A stretch of 64,000 nucleotides of DNA from assembly GCA_029222685.1 (NCBI GenBank), contig JARHVB010000086.1, positions 414,414 to 478,413 on the forward strand. The letters run 5' to 3'. Below are positions 9,075-18,101 of this stretch, one piece after another. The position numbers and the translations under genes were made by a program. Below the pieces are notes generated by a model. The model was not told the origin of the DNA. It made no database searches and was given only the letters and a program-made list of their open reading frames with translations. The first letter of the stretch is position 1, and every line of letters begins with the position of its first letter. This stretch comes from Terripilifer ovatus. Lineage in GTDB: Bacteria; Pseudomonadota; Alphaproteobacteria; Rhizobiales; Beijerinckiaceae.

Positions 9075-9611
9075 ATGGACGACGCAGACCACCTCCCGCA
9101 GCCGGCGCCCGGGCGCGAATGCGGAAGCTGCACCATGTGCTGCAAGGTTCTTCACATTGCCGATCTCGACAAACCTGCCGGGCGCTGGTGCAGCCACGTC
9201 AAGCCGGGCGCCGGTTGCAAAATCTACGAGGACCGCCCGGCAACCTGCCGGCAGTTCTTCTGCCTGTGGATGCAGGACGGCAGGGTCGGCGAAGAATGGA
9301 AGCCGGAGCGCTCGCGGTTTCTGGTCACCGAAATGCCGGATGGCGGCAATGTTCTGATCGCGGTCGACCCCAATTTCGCCAACGCCTGGCGCAAGGAGCC
9401 CTATCACGCGACCATCCAGCGCTGGGTTTCGGATTTCGCCGCGCAGGGCCGCTTCATCTTCGTCCGCAGCGGCACCCGCTGTCTGGCGCTGCTGCCAGAC
9501 GGCGAGAAGGATCTCGGTTCCGTCGGCCCCAACGACATGATCGCGGTCTCGCGGCAGGCCGGTCCCGCAGGCCTGGTCTACAATGTCGAGGTTCACCCGC
9601 ACGCGGCTTGA
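9075..9611 (+). CDS. YkgJ-family cysteine cluster protein
   Basis: 178 residues with the cysteine pattern ECGSCTMCCKV, then GRWCSHV, GCKIYEDRPATC and FFC. This CxxCxxCC...C...C arrangement is typical of zinc/iron-chelating YkgJ domain proteins. The function is unknown; relatives are annotated as putative Fe-S oxidoreductases. AAGGA 4 bases before ATG 9075 sets the start. A longer frame from 8991 would overlap the peptidase gene and has no such signal. Probably co-transcribed with the two upstream genes. Confidence 0.82.
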   Translation: MDDADHLPQPAPGRECGSCTMCCKVLHIADLDKPAGRWCSHVKPGAGCKIYEDRPATCRQFFCLWMQDGRVGEEWKPERSRFLVTEMPDGGNVLIAVDPNFANAWRKEPYHATIQRWVSDFAAQGRFIFVRSGTRCLALLPDGEKDLGSVGPNDMIAVSRQAGPAGLVYNVEVHPHAA

Positions 9612-9691
9612 AGCGAGGCAGACCTTGCGATCCGGTGCCGAAGGTGGTTTTGCTGCAAGGGAACAATGCAGACAGAACGGTCCAGGTCCGG

Positions 9692-10468
9692 ATGCGGCGG
9701 CTGATACTCGAGGAACCGAATTCGGCGTCGGCCATCTGGGCCCGGCGGCTCGCCGTTTTCGCCATCGCACTGGCGGGCATGTCGGTGGTGCTGCTGCGCA
9801 CCCGCACCGCCGATGTCACGGCCGGCATGTCCGTGCTCGGCGCGGCCATCTTCCTGGCCTGCGTGGCGCTGCTGCTGGCGGGCGCCGCCGCCGTCGTCAT
9901 CTGGCGCACCGGCGTGCGCGGCGTTGGCATTACGGTGGCTTCCGTGTTCCTGGCGATGGTGGTTCTGGCCTATCCGGGCTGGCTGGCGATTCAGGCCGTG
10001 CGCCTGCCGGTGCTCAACGACATTTCGACCGATCTCAACGACCCGCCGGCCTTTTCGCGCTCGGCCAGGGCGCTGCGCGGCCGCGGCGGCGTGGTGCCGC
10101 CGGAGGTCGCGCCGGAGCGGCGCCTCGACCAGCGCCGGGCCTATCCCTCCATCCAGCCGATCAATATCGATCTCGAGCCGGAAGAGGTTTACCAGCTAGT
10201 ACTGCGTGCCGCCGCGGCGCTCGGCTGGCAGGTCGTGGACCAGATTCCACCGGGCGGCCGCGCCGGCATCGGCAGGGTCGATGCGGTCGCCCGCACCCTC
10301 ATCATGGGATTTCCCGACGATATCACCGTGCGCATCCGGCCGCTGGCGGCGCAGACGCGCATCGACATCCGCTCCGCCTCGCGATTTGGACGGCATGACT
10401 TCGGCGCCAATGCGCAGCGCATCCAGCGCTTCAGCCAGGAGATGCAGACGCAGCTCGACGCGCGCTAG
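9692..10468 (+). CDS. DUF1499 domain membrane protein
   Basis: 258 residues. Three hydrophobic helices lie in the first 110 residues (FAIALAGMSVVLL, LGAAIFLACVALLLAG, GITVASVFLAMVVL). They are followed by the DUF1499 domain from about 120 to the end (RRAYPSIQPINIDL, DAVARTLIMGFPDDITVRIR, RIDIRSASRFGRHDFGANA). The function is unknown, and the domain faces one side of the membrane. ATG 9692 follows AGG by 5 bases. Its TAG stop overlaps the first base of a 139-bp palindrome. Confidence 0.8.
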   Translation: MRRLILEEPNSASAIWARRLAVFAIALAGMSVVLLRTRTADVTAGMSVLGAAIFLACVALLLAGAAAVVIWRTGVRGVGITVASVFLAMVVLAYPGWLAIQAVRLPVLNDISTDLNDPPAFSRSARALRGRGGVVPPEVAPERRLDQRRAYPSIQPINIDLEPEEVYQLVLRAAAALGWQVVDQIPPGGRAGIGRVDAVARTLIMGFPDDITVRIRPLAAQTRIDIRSASRFGRHDFGANAQRIQRFSQEMQTQLDAR

Positions 10469-10606
10469 GTGTGCTGATCTTCACGTGATACCGGCCTGCA
10501 AATGCCGGTTCTCTGCGCTTCCGGTGCTCACGTACAGACGTACGCTCCGCTCCGGTTCTCGAGAACCGCCATTTTCGGCTCGGTCTGACGTGAATCTCAA
10601 CACACC
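10468..10606. repeat. 139-bp extragenic palindrome
   Basis: The outer arms GGTGTGCTGATCTTCACGTG and GTGTTGAGATTCACGTCAGA (the latter as reverse complement) match with few changes. The inner arms (CCGGCCTGCAAATGCCGGTT against CCATTTTCGGCTCGG reversed) continue the pairing towards a centre at CACGTACAGACGTACG. The whole gap between the DUF1499 gene and the phosphatase gene is thus one long imperfect hairpin. It may terminate the two convergent transcripts or be a MITE-like repeat. Confidence 0.65.
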
Positions 10607-10640
10607 CTAATCGGCTCTATTGCGGGCAGGTATTTCGACT

Positions 10641-11240
10641 TCAAACCCAGGTGAAGCGGCCGTTCTCGAACACGATCACCCGGCCCTGCCAGATGTCGGC
10701 CATGGCGGCGCGATTGGTAGCGAGTCCACCGAGCACAGCCATCAGCACCCGGGCGACGCCGCCGTGGGAGACAACCACGCAATCGCCGTCCAGTGCATTC
10801 AGCCAGGGCGCGATCCGCTCGCCGAGCATGGCGTAGCTCTCGCCGTCGGGTGGCACGAAATTCCATTTGTCGCCTTCGCGCCAGGCGGCGGCCTGGGGCT
10901 GATCGGCCTGGACTTCGGGCCAGGTCTTGCCCTCCCATGTGCCGAAGCTCAGCTCCATCAGAAGCGGATCCGTCGTGTAGCCTGAGGGATCGAGTTGCAT
11001 CGCCGTGCGGGCGAGCTCCATGGTGCGCCGCGCCCGCACCAGTGGCGAGGCGATATAGGCCAGTTGCGGATCGCGGATGCGCTCGAGCCCGAGAATGCCG
11101 AGAAGCTTGCGCCCGGCGACGCCGGCCTGATGCAGGCCGCGGGCATTCAGGCCGATATCCTGCTGACCCTGCAGCCGGCGTTGCGCGTTCCAGTCGGTTT
11201 CGCCGTGACGAATGAAGAAAAGCCGGTCAAGCGGCATCAC
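10641..11240 (-). CDS. Histidine phosphatase family protein (phosphoglycerate mutase-like)
   Basis: 199 residues with the catalytic RHGETDWN at 10-17, ASPLVRARRTME carrying the second conserved Arg, LSFGTWEG with the conserved Glu, and VVVSHGGVARVLM with the second catalytic His. These enzymes hydrolyse phosphate esters through a phosphohistidine intermediate. The substrate is undetermined. It lies 35 bases downstream of fabI on the same strand, so the two may share a transcript. Confidence 0.85.
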   Translation of the reverse strand: MMPLDRLFFIRHGETDWNAQRRLQGQQDIGLNARGLHQAGVAGRKLLGILGLERIRDPQLAYIASPLVRARRTMELARTAMQLDPSGYTTDPLLMELSFGTWEGKTWPEVQADQPQAAAWREGDKWNFVPPDGESYAMLGERIAPWLNALDGDCVVVSHGGVARVLMAVLGGLATNRAAMADIWQGRVIVFENGRFTWV

Positions 11241-11275
11241 GTGACGCTTTCAACGTCGACGCAGGCCGCGGCATG

Positions 11276-12124
11276 TCAATCCTTGCCAACGACGCTGATG
11301 TCGGGAGCGGCGGGATTTTTCATGCCGACGACATGATAGCCGGCATCGACATGCAGGATTTCACCGGTGATACCGCGACCCATCGGCGACAGCAGGAAGG
11401 CCGCCGTCTCACCGACCTCTTCGATGGTCACGGTGCGGCGCAGCGGCGCGTTGTATTCGTTCCATTTGAGGATATAGCGGAAGTCGCCGATGCCGGAAGC
11501 GGCCAGCGTCTTGATCGGCCCGGCCGAAATCGCATTGACGCGGATGTTCTTCTCGCCGAGATCGGCGGCCATGTAGCGCACGCTCGCCTCGAGTGCCGCC
11601 TTCGCAACGCCCATGACATTGTAGTGCGGCATCCATTTTTCGGCGCCGTAATAGGTCAATGTCAGCATCGATCCGCCATTGGTCATCAGCTTTTCGGCGC
11701 GCTGCGCCACGGCGGTGAACGAATAGCAGGAGATCAGCAGGGATTTGGAGAAATTGCCGGCGGTCGTATCGACATAGCGGCCGGTCAATTCGTCCTTGTC
11801 GGAAAACGCGATGCAATGAACGATGAAGTCCAGCGAGCCCCATTTGTCGCCGATCGCGGCGAAAACCGCATCGATCGTGGCCTCGTCGGTGACATCGCAA
11901 TGTCCGGCCACGAACGCGCCGAGGCCTTCGGCCAGCGGCCGCACGCGCTTTTCCAGCGCCTCGCCCTGGAAGGTGAAAGCCAGCTCCGCGCCCGCATCGT
12001 GGGCCGCCTTGGCGATGCCCCAGGCGATCGAACGATTGTTCGCGACCCCCATGACCAGACCACGCTTGCCCGCCAAAATACCTGAACTTGAAATGTTTTG
12101 CGCCTCTGCCATCTGATCCGGCAC
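11276..12124 (-). CDS. fabI: Enoyl-[acyl-carrier-protein] reductase (NADH)
   Basis: 282 residues. It catalyses the last reductive step of fatty-acid elongation in the cytoplasm. The NAD-binding GVANNRSIAWG lies at 26-36. The catalytic set typical of FabI (Tyr, Tyr-x6-Lys) corresponds to Y158, Y168 and K175 within TYYGAEKWMPHYNVMGVAK. AGPIKTLAASGI, which contacts inhibitor and substrate, is conserved. The first 16 residues form a short N-terminal extension, and ATG 12109 is a possible alternative start. Upstream lies a 460-bp region without genes. Confidence 0.95.
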   Translation of the reverse strand: MPDQMAEAQNISSSGILAGKRGLVMGVANNRSIAWGIAKAAHDAGAELAFTFQGEALEKRVRPLAEGLGAFVAGHCDVTDEATIDAVFAAIGDKWGSLDFIVHCIAFSDKDELTGRYVDTTAGNFSKSLLISCYSFTAVAQRAEKLMTNGGSMLTLTYYGAEKWMPHYNVMGVAKAALEASVRYMAADLGEKNIRVNAISAGPIKTLAASGIGDFRYILKWNEYNAPLRRTVTIEEVGETAAFLLSPMGRGITGEILHVDAGYHVVGMKNPAAPDISVVGKD

Positions 12125-12588
12125 CTGTTTTCGGCAATTTCGACCCTTGCATGACGCAAAACGACGGCTGCCTTCATCAGCCGTTTAAGCGCTATGATTT
12201 CCCAAGGCAAGCGCGCCTGTGGGCGGTACCGGGCGCAAACCGGGGGATATTAAAGCGCGCAGGTACCCGGTTGGGCCGGCGAAGGCACCAAAGGCGCGCA
12301 GAGATGATCGCTGCCGTGGTTTCCAGGCTTATACGCGGTGGCCGACGCGGAACCGATACCCGGCAAAAACGGTTCTCAAAGGGTGAAAATGAGTCGGTAA
12401 AAAACGGCTTTGGCCCAGACAATTTTGCGCGGATGTCGAAGTTGCGACACTCTATTGTGCGAAAAACGCATAGCCGCCAGAGAATCCGGCGGACAACACT
12501 TTTTCCGCAGTAAAAGACGTGACCGCCGCCGTATCTTCGGCATAGTATCCGTCGTTAGGGAACGCGGGCAGGTAAGGACCTTGGCCAA
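12125..12588. other. Gene-free stretch between fabI and the ECF sigma gene
   Basis: No open frame here shows protein-like composition or a matching ribosome site. It must hold the divergent promoters of fabI and the sigma factor. A weak EcfG-like string (GGAAC, 16 bases, CGGT) occurs near 12350, but it fails the -10 consensus by one base. I see no other structured element. Confidence 0.5.
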
Positions 12589-13080
12589 GTGAAACGCAAC
12601 ATAGTTGAACGGCTGACCGGACGGCTAAGACGATTTGCGCGTGCGCTGCATGCGGACCAGCCTGAGGGCGCGGCGGACGACCTGGTCCGCGAGACGATTG
12701 AGGCAGCGTTGACCGCGCGCGACACGGTCGAACGGTCGGACATCCGTATCTGCCTTTTCCATCACATGGTCGACAAGGCCCGCGCGGCGCAGAAGGACAA
12801 GCCAGCGCCGGCCGCCATTGCGGCCGCAGACCCGGACATGCCGGACATGATTGCGGCGCTGGCGAACCTGCGTTTCGAAGAGCGCACCGCCTATCTGCTC
12901 GTGGCGCTGGAAGAGTTCGGCTACGCCGACGCCGCCACCGTCATGCGTATCCCCTATGACGTGCTTGCGACACGAGTGGCGCAGGCGCGCATGCGAATCG
13001 ACGATTTTTTTGAGGAAGCAAGCCGGCGCAGCAGTGCCACGCGCGGAACCCCGCCGGGCCATTTGCGGATCGTGAAGTAA
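12589..13080 (+). CDS. ECF-type RNA polymerase sigma factor-like protein
   Basis: 163 residues. The N-terminus (RLRRFARALHADQPEGAADD then LVRETIEAAL) resembles sigma region 2, and residues about 88-140 (ANLRFEERTAYLLVALEEFG, then ADAATVMRIPYDVLATRV) resemble region 4 with its helix-turn-helix. The region-2 core is short and degenerate. The gene is followed after 19 bases by a small single-pass membrane protein of anti-sigma type, the standard ECF arrangement. The inducing signal is unknown. It is not recognisable as EcfG, whose partner is the soluble NepR. Confidence 0.75.
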   Translation: MKRNIVERLTGRLRRFARALHADQPEGAADDLVRETIEAALTARDTVERSDIRICLFHHMVDKARAAQKDKPAPAAIAAADPDMPDMIAALANLRFEERTAYLLVALEEFGYADAATVMRIPYDVLATRVAQARMRIDDFFEEASRRSSATRGTPPGHLRIVK

Positions 13081-13099
13081 GCCAGCGAGTGAGGCTGTG

Positions 13100-13597
13100 A
13101 TGTTTTCGAGCAAACTCGTCAGCGCCGCCGAACTGAGCGCCTTTCTCGATGGCGAAACCGATCCGTCGCGGCGTGCCCTGCTGCGCGAACATCTGCGCAC
13201 CTCGCCGGCCGATGCGCAGCGGCTGACGCGCTGGCGGCAGCGCGAGGAGGCTTTGCGCACCACATTCGCGCCGGCAATTCGCGAAGGCGCCGGGCCGATG
13301 GCGCCGCTCGCCCGCTCGCTCGATCAGAAAGTGTTTCCGCGCGACCGGCGGCCGGAGGCCAGGGTGCTGGGCGAAAGCAGCCGTCCGAGCGAAGAACCGA
13401 TTCGCGGTGCGGTGGGCGGCGGGATTGGGGGCCTGGCCCTGATCGGCAAGCGCCAACGCCGGCACACGCTGATCGTCGCGGTGGCCGCCTTTCTTGCCGG
13501 CGCGGTCGCCATGCTGGCGGCCATCGCCCTGATCGACGGGGCCAGCCGCATCACGGCGCTTTATACGCCGGCCCCGACCAGCCAGGATAGCCGCTAG
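13100..13597 (+). CDS. Anti-sigma factor-like single-pass membrane protein
   Basis: 165 residues. The N-terminal 60 residues (SAAELSAFLDGETDPSRRAL, then LREHLRTSPADAQRLTRWRQ) look like an anti-sigma domain that binds the preceding ECF factor. A proline/glycine-rich linker and one transmembrane helix (TLIVAVAAFLAGAVAMLAAI, about 130-150) follow, with a short periplasmic tail. The zinc-binding HxxxCxxC motif of ZAS domains is absent. GAGG 5 bases before ATG 13100 fixes the start over GTG 13097. Confidence 0.72.
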   Translation: MFSSKLVSAAELSAFLDGETDPSRRALLREHLRTSPADAQRLTRWRQREEALRTTFAPAIREGAGPMAPLARSLDQKVFPRDRRPEARVLGESSRPSEEPIRGAVGGGIGGLALIGKRQRRHTLIVAVAAFLAGAVAMLAAIALIDGASRITALYTPAPTSQDSR

Positions 13598-13614
13598 AAG
13601 GCAGTCGCCCCTGC

Positions 13615-14571
13615 TTACAGTAGTCCGTTGCGCGGCTTATACGGCTTTTCCGCCTGCAGTTTGCGCATCAGGTTTTCAAGCTCGGTGTCCGCCTTTTCCG
13701 GCAGCACGATCTTGATCACGACCAATAGATCGCCCGCCGGTTTGCCGCCGTTTTCCGGCAGGCCCTTGCCGCGCAGACGCATCGTTCGGCCGGAATTCGT
13801 ATAAGGCGGGACATTGATTTCAACTGCACCGGTCAGGGTCGGCGCCTCGACCTTACCGCCGAGAACCGCTTCGTAGAGCGTCAGCGGCAGTTCCAGCCGG
13901 ATATCGCGACCGTGGAGCTTGAACAGCGGATGCGGTGCAATCTGCACGGTCAGCAGAATATCGCCGGCCGTACCGCCGAACGGCGCCGGGCCACCCTGCC
14001 CCTTCAGCCGGATCTGCTGGCCGGCATCGATGCCGGCGGGAATCTTGACGTCGAGCATGCGCCCGGTCGGCAGCGAGACGCGTACCTGCCCGCCCTGCAC
14101 CGCGTCAGGCAGGGAAACCGTGACGACCGCATTGATGTCCTCGCCACGGCGGAATGCCTGGCCGCCGCCCCTGCGCCCGCCGCCGAAAATATCGCCGAAC
14201 AGATCGGAGGGGTCGAAACCGGCACCCGGGCGGGCGCCGCCGGCACCGCCGAATTCATATTCATAGTATTGAGCGCCGCCTGGTCCTCCACCTTGCCCCG
14301 CGCCGCGGCGCGCGCCGGCGCCCGGATGGAAGCCTTCGAAACCGCGCGGTTTGCCTTCGGCGTCAATCTCGCCGCGATCGAACTGGGGACGCTTCTTCTC
14401 GTCGCCAAGGATTTCATAGGCTTGATTGATCTCGGCGAACTTGTCCTGCGCCTTGGGGTCGCTTCTGTTCTGGTCAGGATGAAGTTTCTTGGCCAGGCGT
14501 CGATACGCCTTCTTAATGTCGTCCGCCGAGGCAGTTTTCGACACGCCAAGAACTGTATAAGGATCACGCAT
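13615..14571 (-). CDS. DnaJ-family co-chaperone (CbpA-like, no zinc finger)
   Basis: 318 residues. The J domain at 1-66 contains the HPD motif (KKLHPDQN) that stimulates DnaK ATPase. A Gly/Phe-rich linker (about 75-130, FGGAGGARPGAGFDPSDLFG) leads to the two beta-sandwich substrate-binding domains. There is no cysteine-rich zinc region, as in CbpA. The true start is ATG 14571 (MRDPYTVLGVSKTASADDIK). The longer frame back to 15159 overlaps the divergent DUF2339 gene. Confidence 0.9.
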   Translation of the reverse strand: MRDPYTVLGVSKTASADDIKKAYRRLAKKLHPDQNRSDPKAQDKFAEINQAYEILGDEKKRPQFDRGEIDAEGKPRGFEGFHPGAGARRGAGQGGGPGGAQYYEYEFGGAGGARPGAGFDPSDLFGDIFGGGRRGGGQAFRRGEDINAVVTVSLPDAVQGGQVRVSLPTGRMLDVKIPAGIDAGQQIRLKGQGGPAPFGGTAGDILLTVQIAPHPLFKLHGRDIRLELPLTLYEAVLGGKVEAPTLTGAVEINVPPYTNSGRTMRLRGKGLPENGGKPAGDLLVVIKIVLPEKADTELENLMRKLQAEKPYKPRNGLL

Positions 14572-14758
14572 GTATCTATGAGCCCAGTGCCGGCTCCGCC
14601 CGGAATTGGCACGGATGCCTATGTCTCGCTTCCTGATTTGGGGACAAATCACCCAATTGCAAGCCGGACTGTGCGAAGATACACACCCTTTTCCCCCAAA
14701 GCTTGCTGAAACTGCTGGTCTGGGCGATGCTATTGCCGGGACTGGGAGAATCCTCTTC

Positions 14759-17602
14759 ATGGACGAGTTTTTCGCCCTCTTGGGCTTCGCCGTGTTCATC
14801 ATCGCGGTGACGGGCCCGATCGCGTTCTTTCTGACGCTCGGCACACGGTCGCGACTGCGCGAGGCTGAAGAGAAGCTCCAGCGGCTCAACCTTCGCGTCG
14901 TCGCCCTGGAAAGCGCGTCGACCGCCGTTTCTCCCCGGCCAATCGCGCAAACGCAGCCCAAGCCTGTGGAAAAGCCCACGGAAGCACCCGTGGCGAGCGA
15001 GCGCGAGCCTGCTGCCGTTCCCTTGGCGGAGCCCGCGACACCTTCCGTGTCCGGTCCTGTGTCCGCCCCCTCGCCCGATCCATTGCCTGGCGCGCCGCCA
15101 GAAACAGCTCCCGTCGGCGCGCCCGAATCGCCGACGGTCGGCGCAGCGCCGCCGCGCAAGCCCGGACGCAGCCTTGAAGAGTCCTTTGGAACACGCTGGA
15201 CGGTCTGGGTCGGTGGATTGGCGCTGGGGCTCGGTGCGCTGCTGCTGGTGCGCTATTCGATCGAGGCCGGCTATTTCGGCCCCGCCGCGAGAGTCGCTTT
15301 CGGCCTGCTCCTGGCCATAGTGCTGGTAGCAGGCGGAGAATATCTGCGGCGCAAAGAGACGGCGTGGAAGCCGGCTGAGGCCACCGGCGTTTTCGCAGTC
15401 GCCAGCATTCCAGCCATCCTGACCGCCGCCGGCACTGTCGCCGCCTTCGGCGCGATCTATGCCGCCCATGCCGTCTATGGTTTCATCGGCGCGGGCCCCG
15501 CCTTCATCGCGCTCGGCGGGACCGGCATCGCCTGCATGTTTGCTTCGGCGCTGCACGGGCCGGCCCTGGCAGGCGTCGGACTTGTCGGCGCCTTCCTTGC
15601 GCCGATGCTGGTCGACAGCGACAATCCGAGCCCCTGGCCGGTTGTCCTCTATCTCGCCGTCCTGACGGCTGCGGCCTATGGGCTCGCACGCCTGCGCATC
15701 TGGCTCTGGCTGGCGATCAGCGCAGCCGCCGGCGCCGCCCTGTGGAGCCTGTTGCTGCTCTACGGAATTCTCGGCGAGGATGCCGCGCATTTCTTTCCTG
15801 CGACCATGTTGCATCTTATCGCGCAGGCGGCGCTCGCCGGCTATTTCCTCGGCATCCAACCGCTGCGCGGCACGCCGGAAGAAGATGCCCTGCCGGAGCC
15901 GTTTTCGACGCTCGGCCCGTCGATCTTCGGCATCCTGTCAATCTTCGCGTTGAATTCCGGTGTGTTCACCGGACAGTTCGGCACCGGTTGGGTCGCGCTC
16001 GCCGCGGTGATGATCGGCCTGCTCGCGATCATCGGCTTTCTGGTCGCTCCGGCATCGGTCGTGCTGGCGGTCGCCGGCTTCATGGTGGTGGCGGTGGCGC
16101 GCATGTGGCCGGGGGTCATCACGCCGGACGCGCGCGCGCAACTGCCCGATTTCGCCTCCGACTATTTCCTCGGCCCACTGAATCCGGGCCTTTTCACCGG
16201 CTTTATGATCATCGCCTCGCTGGCGATCTTCTGCCTGGGCGCATGGCGGCTGCTGTTGGCGCGCGCGCTGCCCAATATCACACAGTCCATCTACAGCGCG
16301 GCCGCCGCGCTGACGCCGCTGGCGGTTCTCATTCTGGCGTGGCTGCGCATGACGCAGGCGACGACCAGCTATTCGTTCGCCGCGGCAGCGGCGGCGCTGG
16401 CGCTCGTCTTCGTGGCCGCGGCGGCGAAGTTCCGCGATCTCGACGGCGAGGGGGCGCCGCCGGCGTTGAAGTTGGCCACCGGCGTCTTCGCGTCGGCAGC
16501 CATCGCCGCCCTGGCGCTCGGCTTTACCTTCGCGCTCGACGGCGGCGTGCTCACGGTGGCTTTGGCGCTGGCAGCGCTGGGCGCGGCCTATGTCGCCATC
16601 ACGCTCGACATTCCAGCGCTGCGCTGGTGCGTGGCGGGCTTAGGCCTCGTCGTCGCCGCCCGCCTCGCCTGGGAACCGCGGGTCATCGCCAATCCCGGCA
16701 CGACGCCGATCTTCAATTGGCTGCTCTACGGCTATGGCGTGCCGGCGCTTGCCTTCGGCTATGCGGCGCGGCTGATGCGCCGCAATGGCGGCGAAGACAC
16801 GCCGGTGCAAATCGCGCAGGCGCTGACGATCCTGTTTTCGGCCTTTCTCGTGTTTTTCGAGATCAGGCATTTCATCAACAATGGCGACGCATTCGCGGCG
16901 ACGTCGGCGACGATCGAACAAGGGCTCTTCGCTGTCGCGAGTTTCGCCTTCGCCATTGTGCTGACCAAGCTCGATGCTTCGCGCAACACCATTGTATTCC
17001 GCGCGGCCTCGCTCTGCTTCGGGCTGCTGTCCTTCGCCTATACGCTTGTCGGCCTGTGCTTCGTCGGCAATCCATATTTTTCCTTCAAAGGGGTCGAGGG
17101 CGGGCCAATCGTGAACGCGCTTCTGATCGCCTATCTGCTGCCGGCCGTGCTCGCGTTCGTTCTGTCGATTGTGGCCAATGGCGTGCGGCCGGCCTGGTAT
17201 GTGACGACCGCGCGCGTGCTCGCCATCCTGCTCGTCTTCCTCTATCTGACCCTGGAGACGCGCCGCCTGTTCCAGGGACCGAAAATCGGCCTGTTGCTGA
17301 ACACCAGCGGGGCAGAGTTCTACTCCTATTCGGCCGTCTGGCTGGCGTTCGGCGTCGCCCTGCTGGCATGGGGGCTGCTGCGCCATTCGCGCGAGGCGCG
17401 CCTTGCCTCGGCAGTCTTCGTCGCCGTCAGCGTGTTAAAAGTGTTTCTCTTCGATCTTGCCGGACTCGAAGGCATTCTGCGGGCGCTCAGCTTCATCGGC
17501 CTGGGCGCGGTCCTCATCGGCATCGGGCTGGTCTATCAGAAACTTGTTTTTGCCCGCCCCGCACCTGCTGAGGAAAACCCTCAGGCCGACGCGCCAGCCT
17601 GA
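14759..17602 (+). CDS. DUF2339 multi-pass membrane protein
   Basis: About 947 residues. A short N-terminal membrane helix is followed by a coiled segment (SRLREAEEKLQRLNLRVVAL) and a Pro/Ala-rich linker to about residue 130. Then GTRWTVWVGGLALGLGALLL starts a run of more than 20 hydrophobic helices. This is the layout of DUF2339 predicted membrane proteins, whose function is unknown. ATG 14759 has GGGAGAA about 8 bases upstream. The upstream extension to 14606 overlaps the dnaJ-like promoter region. Confidence 0.85.
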   Translation: MDEFFALLGFAVFIIAVTGPIAFFLTLGTRSRLREAEEKLQRLNLRVVALESASTAVSPRPIAQTQPKPVEKPTEAPVASEREPAAVPLAEPATPSVSGPVSAPSPDPLPGAPPETAPVGAPESPTVGAAPPRKPGRSLEESFGTRWTVWVGGLALGLGALLLVRYSIEAGYFGPAARVAFGLLLAIVLVAGGEYLRRKETAWKPAEATGVFAVASIPAILTAAGTVAAFGAIYAAHAVYGFIGAGPAFIALGGTGIACMFASALHGPALAGVGLVGAFLAPMLVDSDNPSPWPVVLYLAVLTAAAYGLARLRIWLWLAISAAAGAALWSLLLLYGILGEDAAHFFPATMLHLIAQAALAGYFLGIQPLRGTPEEDALPEPFSTLGPSIFGILSIFALNSGVFTGQFGTGWVALAAVMIGLLAIIGFLVAPASVVLAVAGFMVVAVARMWPGVITPDARAQLPDFASDYFLGPLNPGLFTGFMIIASLAIFCLGAWRLLLARALPNITQSIYSAAAALTPLAVLILAWLRMTQATTSYSFAAAAAALALVFVAAAAKFRDLDGEGAPPALKLATGVFASAAIAALALGFTFALDGGVLTVALALAALGAAYVAITLDIPALRWCVAGLGLVVAARLAWEPRVIANPGTTPIFNWLLYGYGVPALAFGYAARLMRRNGGEDTPVQIAQALTILFSAFLVFFEIRHFINNGDAFAATSATIEQGLFAVASFAFAIVLTKLDASRNTIVFRAASLCFGLLSFAYTLVGLCFVGNPYFSFKGVEGGPIVNALLIAYLLPAVLAFVLSIVANGVRPAWYVTTARVLAILLVFLYLTLETRRLFQGPKIGLLLNTSGAEFYSYSAVWLAFGVALLAWGLLRHSREARLASAVFVAVSVLKVFLFDLAGLEGILRALSFIGLGAVLIGIGLVYQKLVFARPAPAEENPQADAPA

Positions 17603-17635
17603 CCCGAGACGTGCTAGACTGGGAAGAATGAATTT

Positions 17636-17899
17636 TTGAGAGGCATAGGAATTTTGGCCAGCACAGCAGACGATCTTGCAAAACTGCCCTTCGAGGAAGC
17701 ATTGAAGGAATTGGAGACCATCGTCAGCCAGCTCGAGGGCGGGCAGGTCGCGCTCGACAAATCGATCGAGCTCTACGAGCGCGGCGAAAAGCTCAAAGTC
17801 CACTGCGAGACCCTGCTGAAAAGCGCGGAAGCCCGCATCGAAAAGATTTCGCTCGCCGCCGATGGCAAGCCGAAAGGCACCGAGCCGCTGGATGAATGA
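17636..17899 (+). CDS. xseB: Exodeoxyribonuclease VII small subunit
   Basis: About 87 residues. LPFEEALKELETIVSQLEGG followed by LDKSIELYERGEKL is the family signature of the small helical subunit, which assembles with XseA to degrade single-stranded DNA into oligonucleotides. Only TTG codons are available as starts: 17636 (GGAAG upstream) or 17654 (AGGA directly before it). The second would give the usual family N-terminus. xseA is not in the window. Confidence 0.9.
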   Translation: MRGIGILASTADDLAKLPFEEALKELETIVSQLEGGQVALDKSIELYERGEKLKVHCETLLKSAEARIEKISLAADGKPKGTEPLDE

Positions 17900-18101
17900 C
17901 GATCGACCGTTCGCGATTTCCGTAAACCGCTTGCCGGTTTGAACAAAATGCCCCGACGCGCGTTGTAGAGAGCTGGTCCGGAGAGTCCGGCCAGATGCGA
18001 GACTCGATGACCGGTATGTCTGGAAACGACACTTTCGCAGGGCTCTGTACGGGCAGCTGCACCATCGATGCAGCCAGCAAGCCGGCGAACGGAGGCTGGC
18101 C

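Noticed and set aside
12340..12375. EcfG-type promoter before the ECF sigma gene
   Set aside because: GGAAC is followed after 16 bases by CGGT, not CGTT, and it is over 200 bases from the start.
12589..13597. The ECF pair as the EcfG/NepR general stress module
   Set aside because: The partner is a membrane protein, not the small soluble NepR, and no PhyR is adjacent.
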